In this document: positions 1 through 5,096 of the stretch, in pieces
Layout of the letters: every line of letters begins with the position of its first letter
How positions within the stretch are numbered: the first letter of the stretch is position 1
Source: an uncultured Prevotella sp.
GTDB lineage: Bacteria; Bacteroidota; Bacteroidia; Bacteroidales; Bacteroidaceae
Reading direction: 5' to 3'
Assembly: GCA_946623195.1 (NCBI GenBank)
Contig: CAMOQW010000101.1
Location: 1 to 5,096 of the forward strand
Length of the DNA: 5,096 nt
Made by a program: the position numbers and the translations under genes
Notes under the pieces: generated by a model
Seen by the model: only the letters and a program-made list of their open reading frames with translations
Told to the model about the DNA's origin: nothing
Database searches by the model: none

Positions 1-43
1 ACAAGTGAGATTTATCCGGAAATCCTTTGTTTATGCGCACTTT

Positions 44-172
44 GGACAAATTGTTGCATTTACGGACAAATTGTTTGACTCTTCGGACGTACCTTATTAT
101 TAAAAGGACGATTTTTATAAACTATCCATGGGTATCTATTTGCCAGTTGGACAAAAATGCCGAACTTTGGAC
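44..172 (+). repeat. Phased direct-repeat array of GGAC cores upstream of the operon
   Basis: GGAC occurs at 44, 64, 85, 106, 149 and 169, always on the plus strand; GTCC does not occur in bases 1-191. The spacings are 20, 21, 21, 43 and 20, so the cores lie on a grid of about 20.8 bp (two B-DNA turns), with one grid position near 127 unoccupied. The cores at 44, 64 and 149 extend to GGACAAA, and most are preceded by pyrimidines (TTT, TTC, TTT). Direct repeats two turns apart are the arrangement bound by some response regulators, for example the LytTR class. The identity of the binding protein here is inference. The last two cores lie inside the candidate promoter, one between its two boxes and one overlapping its -7 box. 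Confidence 0.6.
139..169 (+). promoter_or_regulatory. Candidate Bacteroidota promoter for the fimbrial operon
   Basis: TTTG at 139-142 is followed after 19 bp by GAACTTTG at 162-169. The Bacteroides consensus is TTTG, about 19-21 bp, then TAnnTTTG; the -7 box here misses only the first T. Transcription would start near 175, leaving a leader of about 16 nt before the ATG at 192. No other TTTG in the leader has a better partner. This is a pattern match only, so the start site is not certain. Confidence 0.35.
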
Positions 173-191
173 CGTGAAAACGAAGTATCAG

Positions 192-824
192 ATGAAATTA
201 ATGGTCAATAAACCGATCGTATTAGCCTTGCTGTTGATGATATCGTGCCATCTCAGTGCACAGTCAATAGCCTTGCGCACCAATCTCCTGTATGATGCCA
301 CGCTGACTCCGAACGTCGGCGCGGAGTTGAGGATTGACTCTGCATGGACGGCGGGTGTCAACGTCGGTTTGAATGCCTGGGACATCAACAAGGACAAGAA
401 CAAGAAGTGGCGGCATCTGCTCGTGGCCCCGAATGTGCGTCGCTACTATGGCCGGCATACAGACCGCGAGGCCGCAGACTCCCTCTGGGGCATCCCGCCT
501 GCAGAGAGCCGTCGCGTCAACTATCTCGAGTTGAATGCCCATTACAGCCATTTCAACGTGAGTAACACCAAGATACCCTTTGGGCTCTACTCGACTGTCA
601 AGGACCGGCGGCTGCAGGGTGACCTCGTGGCCCTTGGCGCTAAATACGGCTGGTCGTGGATCATGGCGCGCCACTGGCGCATAGAGGCCGAGGGCGGCAT
701 CGCCGTCGGCTACGCCTGGTTTAAGGAGTACGACTGCGCTGTCTGCGGCACCTATTATGGCAAGGGCGACCGCATCTTCCTCCTGCCCCAACTGGGCATC
801 AATGTCGTGTATTTAATCAATTGA
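192..824 (+). CDS. DUF3575 domain protein, probable outer-membrane barrel
   Basis: This 210-residue protein belongs to the DUF3575 family, found in Bacteroidota and often encoded beside fimbrial genes; its molecular role is not established. The hallmark start of the domain is visible as IALRTNLLYDATLTPNVGAE just after the signal peptide. The block NKKWRHLLVAPNVRRYYG, the PFGLYS segment and the late CAVCG element (Cys182 and Cys185) follow in family order. The protein ends in hydrophobic, aromatic strand-like sequence (LGINVVYLIN), which suggests a beta-barrel in the outer membrane. I chose the ATG at 192 because it gives a compact signal peptide (MKLMVNKPIVLALLLMISC, then HLSA, with likely cleavage near residue 23). 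The frame is open back to 27, but those extra 55 residues run through the regulatory repeats and do not look like protein; ATG 201 is an alternative start. It is the first gene of the apparent operon, 36 nt before the pilin gene. Confidence 0.9.
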   Translation: MKLMVNKPIVLALLLMISCHLSAQSIALRTNLLYDATLTPNVGAELRIDSAWTAGVNVGLNAWDINKDKNKKWRHLLVAPNVRRYYGRHTDREAADSLWGIPPAESRRVNYLELNAHYSHFNVSNTKIPFGLYSTVKDRRLQGDLVALGAKYGWSWIMARHWRIEAEGGIAVGYAWFKEYDCAVCGTYYGKGDRIFLLPQLGINVVYLIN

Positions 825-853
825 ACGAAAAATAGTAATAAATAAAAACTTTG
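821..853 (+). promoter_or_regulatory. Weak candidate internal promoter before the pilin gene
   Basis: AAACTTTG at 846-853 matches the -7 consensus TAnnTTTG except for its first base, and it continues as TTTGCA, a common form in this order. A TTG lies at 821-823, 22 bp upstream. If used, transcription would begin only a few bases before the ATG at 861, giving a nearly leaderless pilin mRNA, which argues against it. The TTTGCAA is also the core of an imperfect palindrome (AACTTTGCAAGGTT, 847-860). The gap 825-860 is otherwise A-rich and has no terminator. Confidence 0.2.
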
Positions 854-860
854 CAAGGTT

Positions 861-2738
861 ATGAAAAAGAATTTTAGATTTGCTTTTCTGAGTGCGATGG
901 CGCTCGTGGGCACAGCGGGTTTTGTGGCCTGCACCTCCAGCGACGAGGTCGTGGACAATCCGGACTACAATCCGGATACTAAGACCGTAAGGACTACCAT
1001 CTCTTTTAACATTGATCCCAACAACAGCGTGGGCAACACCCGTCAGACAGCGGCTACAACTCAGGCTTCAGGCAATTTCCGCGGCATGCAGAATCTGTAC
1101 CTCTTTACGGCAGAGGCGGAGATAGGCGCTAGTAGCGCTCTCAGTGGTTGCCTACAGTTGGATGCCATCGCTGCTAGTGAGTTGTCTTCAGAACAAAGCA
1201 GCAAGATCTATTCCAATCAGGAAGTCCCTGTAGGAACAAGTCATTTCCTGTTCTATGGAAAGGCTTTTAAGACATCTGAGACAACACCAGCGGCGAAGTT
1301 GGCTAACGGTCATACAGAGTCATCGCTTGCCCCCAGCATTAGGAATGTGTCTGGCATCAACTTCAATGCCGTCAGCATCGTGGCAAAGAATACGAGTGGT
1401 GTTTTCCCTGATAACTGGGTAGGCCCTGTTAATGCCTTGGCGACTTATCTCAACAGTATAGCGGGGGCAGAGGGATGGAGCACATCGACCAATACTCAGT
1501 TGGCATTCCTCTACCAGAATTTTACCAAGGCCAATGCCTACCGTGGCGGATCGGCAAATGCCGTGCTGGCTACTATACAGGAGTTGTATAAGGCTGTCTA
1601 TCCGATCTCCGTCGGTGACGGCGTGGATGCAACGAGCAAAACCACTGCTTCCAAAATCATCGATAAGATTTTACAGTCTTATGTTAAGTGGGATGATGGT
1701 TCGGCAGGCCTTGACATCCTGTTCTCATGGAAGGACGGATTTGATTCTAACTTCCCCGTATCCCTCGGCTTGCCTGAAGGGGCTGCTCAATATACTTGGA
1801 ATGGGACAGAATTTACTTATTTAGTCGCTCCCGTCCTGAATGCCTCAACGGCCACGCCCCTTGAGAACTATGTCTATCCCAGTGAACTTTTCTATCTGAC
1901 CAACAGCCCTCTGTGGGCTACAGCAACTCCAGTCGTCACTTGGCCGAATAATGTTGCTGGATGGCGTGGTGAAGCGTGGAGTGGCTGGACCAATAGTGTC
2001 AGTGCGACGACAAAGAATATTGCCGTGCAAAACAATATCCAATACGGTACAGCACTATTAGTAACCCGTGTCCAATGCGTGACGGCCGGGGACACCTCCG
2101 AAGGATCGACGAAGGTGCTTTATGACAATGCCAAGGCCAATGGCGCCGACCAGAACACGCCTATAGTCTATAAAGACAACATGTTCCCGCTGACAGGTAT
2201 CATCGTAGGCGGACAGCCGGAGCAGGTAGGATGGGATTTCCTGCCGACGTCGGCCAATTTCAACAGGGATGTGTACGATGGAACGATGAACGGTAACATC
2301 TATGCCAATAACAATGCTTTTAGTCTTCCCAATTATACACTTGTCTATGACAATCTGTCGTCGGATGCCACCCAGAGTGATGTCAATATCTGTCTGGAGT
2401 TCACCAATAACTCAGGATCCGATTTCTATGGCAAGGATGGTATGATCTTGAAAGGTCAGAAGTTCTATCTGGTGGCAAAACTGGCACTGTCGGCTGGCTC
2501 TGGAACTCTTGACTTCAACGAGACGCGTACGTTCTTCCCCAGTACGACAAGGCGGATTTTCATTCAGGACTTCAAGACTATTGCAGATATTACATTAACG
2601 GCTGGTGATGCCACCACTCCCGGTGCTATCGGTGATGCTATTCCTACGATTCCCGACCTGCGCACTTCGCAGCAGTCGTTAGGTATCTCGGTAGACCTGG
2701 AGTGGAAGCCTGGTCTGACCTTCAGCGTAAACATTTAA
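861..2738 (+). CDS. Mfa1-family fimbrillin lipoprotein precursor (probable pilus subunit)
   Basis: This 625-residue protein resembles Mfa1-type type V pilus subunits. A lipoprotein signal occupies residues 1-23 (MKKNFRF, then a hydrophobic stretch) with the acceptor Cys24 in FVAC, followed by the acidic linker TSSDEVVDNPDYNPD. The first beta strand (VRTTISFNI, 43-51) is followed by Arg61 in GNTR, the place where P. gingivalis Mfa1 is cut during maturation. Later landmarks shared with the gene at 3905 are NLYLF, GTSHFLFYGKAF, a helix-prone block at about 192-277, SLGLPEGAA (about 301), YVYPSELFY (337) and FPLTGIIVGGQ (442). The C-terminal tail GISVDLEWKPGLTFSVNI resembles the donor-strand end of the family. 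Length is in the upper part of the usual range. An AAGG lies only 2 nt before the ATG. The gene follows the DUF3575 gene by 36 nt and precedes the anchor gene by 24 nt. Being first of the two pilin genes suggests the bulk subunit, but that is inference; a tip or accessory role is possible. Confidence 0.9.
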   Translation: MKKNFRFAFLSAMALVGTAGFVACTSSDEVVDNPDYNPDTKTVRTTISFNIDPNNSVGNTRQTAATTQASGNFRGMQNLYLFTAEAEIGASSALSGCLQLDAIAASELSSEQSSKIYSNQEVPVGTSHFLFYGKAFKTSETTPAAKLANGHTESSLAPSIRNVSGINFNAVSIVAKNTSGVFPDNWVGPVNALATYLNSIAGAEGWSTSTNTQLAFLYQNFTKANAYRGGSANAVLATIQELYKAVYPISVGDGVDATSKTTASKIIDKILQSYVKWDDGSAGLDILFSWKDGFDSNFPVSLGLPEGAAQYTWNGTEFTYLVAPVLNASTATPLENYVYPSELFYLTNSPLWATATPVVTWPNNVAGWRGEAWSGWTNSVSATTKNIAVQNNIQYGTALLVTRVQCVTAGDTSEGSTKVLYDNAKANGADQNTPIVYKDNMFPLTGIIVGGQPEQVGWDFLPTSANFNRDVYDGTMNGNIYANNNAFSLPNYTLVYDNLSSDATQSDVNICLEFTNNSGSDFYGKDGMILKGQKFYLVAKLALSAGSGTLDFNETRTFFPSTTRRIFIQDFKTIADITLTAGDATTPGAIGDAIPTIPDLRTSQQSLGISVDLEWKPGLTFSVNI

Positions 2739-2762
2739 GTTATTCAGAATAGTCTTTTAGGT

Positions 2763-3827
2763 TTGAATAGAAGGCAAGTTATAAAGAGTTTGGCTGCGGG
2801 TGCCGTCCTGACGACGGCACTTGCGGGCTGTTCCATGATTGACGAGGACCTGTCGAAATGCGGCAAGGAGGCCGTGGTGGACATCGAGTTGGAACTGGTG
2901 ACCAACATGAGCCTCGAACTGGAGATGCAACTCAACGCGCAGACCGACAAGGAGATCATCGACCTGCTGCGGGAGTACATGTCGCGCATCTTCACCGATT
3001 ATGCCCACGACATCGACCTGTCGTTCTACGACACTCAGGGGGACTCCACCCGTCTGATGCACGACCAGCACATCATGGATGCCAACCAGCAGCGCTACGT
3101 ACTCCACCTGCCCATCCATGATTACCAGCATCTGGCAGTAGCAAATATCGAGGAGAACAATCAGGTGGCACTTACCGACGACGCCCATTGCCATCCCTCG
3201 CGACTCCTGCAGCAGCGTGCCGACACCATCAAACCTCACGCCACGGGCCTCTTCACAGCCAGGTCGACGATGCGGCTGGTGGAGGGTATTGACCAGACAT
3301 TCTTCGTGCGCCTCTACATGGCCAACTGTGCCTCAACCCTCGTGGTGGATCCCCGCATCTACAGTGCAGACGACATCCGCGTGGTGGCATCGGGCTTCGC
3401 CTCACAGTTTCAGATATGCGACAGTTCCTATGTGTTCGATACAAAAGCCCCTGTGATCGTCACCGACAAGTTGACGGCCAAGACCGACCCGAGGGTTTGT
3501 TTCTGCACGGTGAATTTCCCGTCGCGGGAGTCCCTGCCGGCAGCGAGAGCCAGTGCCTTGACCCGCCATGTGATTGAGACCAACGCACCGTTTGTCGCCC
3601 TGCAAGGCGAGCAGTCGCTTTGGGAGTATCGAGTCTATGTGAGGAAGGCCGACGGCACCATCACCGAGAGCATCGTTGGCATCCGCCAGCCCCTGCGCCC
3701 AGGACAACTGAAGGTCATCCAGGTGTGGATAGGCGACGATGGCCGCGTGAACAGCGAGTCGCCCGATGTGGGCATCAGTGTGACGCTCGACTGGAAGCCG
3801 GGCAATACTTTTACACCAGAGATATGA
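2763..3827 (+). CDS. FimB/Mfa2-family fimbrial anchor lipoprotein
   Basis: FimB/Mfa2 proteins sit at the pilus base in the outer membrane and limit pilus length. This 354-residue protein has the family hallmark CSMIDEDLSKCG right after the signal, then the paired-domain pattern with RLYMANCASTLVVDP (about 183-197) and a second domain from CFCTVNFP (about 246). The lipid-acceptor Cys23 lies in LAGC. No Arg occurs between Cys23 and Arg70, so the maturation cut used on pilins is absent, as expected for a retained anchor. Its tail VGISVTLDWKPGNTFTPEI closely matches the pilin C-terminus. The signal begins MNRRQVIKSLA, resembling a twin-arginine motif. The start is TTG at 2763: the frame is open back to the TAA of the pilin gene (same frame, eight codons earlier), and no ATG or GTG lies in between. 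A strong hairpin covers codons 11-22. A non-ATG start and hairpin would both lower output relative to pilin (inference). Confidence 0.92.
   Translation: MNRRQVIKSLAAGAVLTTALAGCSMIDEDLSKCGKEAVVDIELELVTNMSLELEMQLNAQTDKEIIDLLREYMSRIFTDYAHDIDLSFYDTQGDSTRLMHDQHIMDANQQRYVLHLPIHDYQHLAVANIEENNQVALTDDAHCHPSRLLQQRADTIKPHATGLFTARSTMRLVEGIDQTFFVRLYMANCASTLVVDPRIYSADDIRVVASGFASQFQICDSSYVFDTKAPVIVTDKLTAKTDPRVCFCTVNFPSRESLPAARASALTRHVIETNAPFVALQGEQSLWEYRVYVRKADGTITESIVGIRQPLRPGQLKVIQVWIGDDGRVNSESPDVGISVTLDWKPGNTFTPEI
2794..2826 (+). other. Strong RNA hairpin inside the start of the anchor gene
   Basis: The arms CTGCGGGTGCCGTC (2794-2807) and GACGGCACTTGCGG (2813-2826) pair without a mismatch if three G-U pairs are allowed. 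The inner eight pairs (GTGCCGTC with GACGGCAC) are perfect in DNA, with the 5-nt loop CTGAC. It lies 31-63 nt into the gene, in the signal-peptide region. No U-run follows (GGCTGTTCC), so it is not an intrinsic terminator. It could slow ribosomes, or protect or process the 3' end of the upstream pilin message; it could also be chance in an alanine-rich coding stretch. Confidence 0.5.
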
Positions 3828-3834
3828 AATAAAA

Positions 3835-3868
3835 GTAAACAAGGTAAAAAAGTAAAAAGGTAAAAAAG
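3835..3868 (+). repeat. A-rich short tandem repeat between anchor and second pilin gene
   Basis: Four imperfect copies of an 8-9 nt unit begin at 3835, 3844, 3852 and 3860: GTAAACAAG, GTAAAAAA, GTAAAAAG, GTAAAAAAG. They fill most of the 77-nt gap, which holds no hairpin or terminator. Such a repeat is prone to slippage, so its copy number may vary and change the spacing or the 5' region of the next gene. No function is shown by the sequence itself. Confidence 0.7.
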
Positions 3869-3878
3869 AAAATTCGTA

Positions 3879-3908
3879 ATGTTCAATGAAATAAAAAACG
3901 ATAGGTGA
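3879..3908 (+). CDS. Possible 9-residue leader ORF overlapping the next start
   Basis: An ATG at 3879 opens the short frame MFNEIKNDR, whose TGA (3906-3908) overlaps the GTG start of the next gene as GTGA. This is the only ATG in the gap. Overlapping stop and start codons allow translational coupling, which would help a weak GTG start that has no ribosome-binding site. The peptide has no recognisable feature, and a 9-codon frame arises easily by chance. Confidence 0.25.
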   Translation: MFNEIKNDR

Positions 3909-5096
3909 TAGAGACGAGACTATATAGAAGGTTGTTGATGTTGTCCGTGTTGTCGTTGGTCTTCACGGGCTGCAAGGATTATGAGGCAGACCGCGTGTTC
4001 GACAATATCGGCTTGAGGGTCAGCCTGGCCTTCGACGTGTCTACCGAGCCGGTGCATACCCGGATGGCGGAAGGCGCTACCATGGGTGAAGGTCGTGAGG
4101 TGATGGACCTTTACCTGTTCCCATTCGGTGCGCAGTGGAAAATAGGGGCTAATGACGAGCCGCTATCCGGTAGTGTAGCCAATATGACCTGGGAGACCGT
4201 ACCCTATCATCGCTATGGTAACCGTTCGGTGGACATCGCCAGTGGAACGGCCTCATTCCTCTGTTATGCCAAGGCCGCACCTGTCGCCGGTGGCGATTTC
4301 GTCAATGGAGCCATCTCTCCGAATATCCCAGAATCATCACGGCCCGCTGCTATTTCTTTCTCGCCCGTAAAGATTCACGAAAGTACGGAGGCTGATGCGT
4401 CATTGACGGCGATAGCCGATTACCTGACACGTCTTGCAAAGGCTATCCCTGCTGAAAAGAGAGACTTCTTCCATCAGTTTGTCAATGAGGGCCATCCTGT
4501 GGCTGCCTCCAGTGCCAGTGCAAATGCGATGGCCGGGTGGCTACAGTCCTGGGCCACTTCCGAGGGCTTGACTCTGACATTGCCTGATGCCTGTGATGTT
4601 ACAGGATACCCCGCAAGCATCAGTCTGCCTGACGGGGCTGCCGTGGTGAAATGGAACTACGCGGAAAATAAGTTCGAACCTGTCACCGAGACCACCACCG
4701 AGGCCAACATCAACAGTCTCAGTCGCTTTGTCTATCCCGCAGAACTCTATTATTATGCCAACAGCCGTATCAAGACTTCTTCGACGTTCAACATGAAAGG
4801 GCATTACAGTCAGGAGAAGTGGGCCGACGTGCTGGCGAAATACGAGAACGATGATGCCGTGACAGACATGAGCACTCGCTCCGTTGCCATCAAGGAACCC
4901 CTCAGTTATGCCGTGGGCCGTCTGCAGATCGGCATTGTGGCGAAATCTATGTTGGAAGATGCTGCTGGAACGACGATAACGCTGACCAATGACGACCCCT
5001 TCCCCCTGACGGCGGTACTCGTGGCCGGCCAGTATCAGCAGGCATTTGACTTCACGCCTATGGGTGACGTTAACGAGTATATCATCTACGACAAGA
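3905..5096 (+). CDS. Second Mfa1-like fimbrillin lipoprotein, 3' end outside window
   Basis: An open frame runs from GTG 3905 to the window edge (397 full codons). The first residues, IETRLYRRLLMLSVLSLVF then TGC, form a lipoprotein signal with acceptor Cys23. GTG is chosen because a TAG lies immediately upstream and the later ATG at 3938 would remove the positive residues of the signal. The first strand (GLRVSLAFDV, 36-45) is followed by Arg53 in VHTR, the expected maturation site. Similarity to the pilin at 861 is clear in order: DLYLFPFG, GTASFLCYAKAA, AISFSPVKI, helix-prone block 167-221, SLPDGAA, FVYPAELYYYANS (275), FPLTAVLVAGQ (366). By that alignment about 150 residues, including the C-terminal tail, lie beyond the window. 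In known type V loci, extra pilin-like lipoproteins after the anchor gene are accessory or tip subunits, and that is the likeliest role here, though a second bulk pilin cannot be excluded. It lies 77 nt after the anchor gene, with the A-rich repeat between. Confidence 0.88.
   Translation, partial: MIETRLYRRLLMLSVLSLVFTGCKDYEADRVFDNIGLRVSLAFDVSTEPVHTRMAEGATMGEGREVMDLYLFPFGAQWKIGANDEPLSGSVANMTWETVPYHRYGNRSVDIASGTASFLCYAKAAPVAGGDFVNGAISPNIPESSRPAAISFSPVKIHESTEADASLTAIADYLTRLAKAIPAEKRDFFHQFVNEGHPVAASSASANAMAGWLQSWATSEGLTLTLPDACDVTGYPASISLPDGAAVVKWNYAENKFEPVTETTTEANINSLSRFVYPAELYYYANSRIKTSSTFNMKGHYSQEKWADVLAKYENDDAVTDMSTRSVAIKEPLSYAVGRLQIGIVAKSMLEDAAGTTITLTNDDPFPLTAVLVAGQYQQAFDFTPMGDVNEYIIYDK

Noticed and set aside
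2..103. Tail of an upstream gene ending at TAA 101-103
   Set aside because: The frame is open from the window edge, but the other two forward frames are also open over most of this stretch. It shows no recognisable protein pattern, and it overlaps the GGAC array, whose 20-21 bp steps do not keep a codon phase.
27..191. N-terminal extension of the DUF3575 protein starting at ATG 27
   Set aside because: The added residues run through the GGAC array and candidate promoter, and would bury the signal peptide behind 55 residues that do not resemble the family.
264..791. Long minus-strand open frame opposite the DUF3575 gene
   Set aside because: It mirrors a well-recognised plus-strand gene in a GC-rich stretch, shows no domain pattern of its own, and has no promoter or neighbours on that strand.
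2757..3842. Overlapping minus-strand open frames opposite the anchor gene
   Set aside because: They are antisense to a clear FimB/Mfa2-family gene. The composition is that of a reverse reading of GC-rich codons, with no signal peptide or motif.
3828..3904. Terminator between the anchor and second pilin gene
   Set aside because: There is no GC-rich inverted repeat; the stretch is an A-rich repeat on the plus strand and gives no U-run in the mRNA.
1..5096. Mobile element, CRISPR array, tRNA or rRNA
   Set aside because: I saw no transposase or integrase frame, no long terminal repeats, no regular repeat-spacer units and no structural RNA signature; nearly all of the window is accounted for by four fimbrial genes.

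Overview
The window looks like chromosomal DNA of a Bacteroidales bacterium (Bacteroides/Prevotella/Porphyromonas-type). The evidence is four plus-strand genes with typical families of that order: a DUF3575 outer-membrane protein, two Mfa1-type fimbrillin lipoproteins and one FimB/Mfa2-type fimbrial subunit. Bacteroidota-style TTTG promoter elements, A-rich translation starts without strong Shine-Dalgarno sequences, and lipoprotein signals ending in Cys fit as well. I cannot assign a genus from the sequence alone.

Layout. Positions 1-191 are a non-coding leader. It carries six same-strand GGAC cores spaced by about two DNA helical turns, and a candidate promoter (TTTG at 139, GAACTTTG at 162). 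The DUF3575 gene follows (192-824), then after 36 nt the first Mfa1-like pilin gene (861-2738). After 24 nt comes the Mfa2-like anchor gene, with a TTG start (2763-3827). After 77 nt containing an A-rich tandem repeat comes a second, paralogous pilin-type lipoprotein gene with a GTG start (3905 to beyond 5096), cut by the window edge. I see no terminator between any of these genes, so they probably form one operon driven from the leader.

How it works together (family knowledge plus inference). These are parts of a type V pilus. Pilin precursors are exported as lipoproteins. A trypsin-like protease cuts after an Arg downstream of the first beta strand, and the C-terminal strand of one subunit then fills the groove of the next. 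Both pilin genes carry a suitably placed Arg (Arg61 and Arg53). The Mfa2-like protein has no Arg between its lipidated Cys23 and residue 70, as expected for a subunit that stays anchored in the outer membrane. It nevertheless ends in a tail closely matching the pilin C-terminus. The DUF3575 protein is a probable small outer-membrane protein of unknown function.

I did not find a wholly new system. The most interesting non-genic signals are the helically phased GGAC array in front of the operon, a 14-bp uninterrupted RNA hairpin just inside the anchor gene, and the weak non-ATG starts of the two downstream genes. Together these could set subunit stoichiometry.
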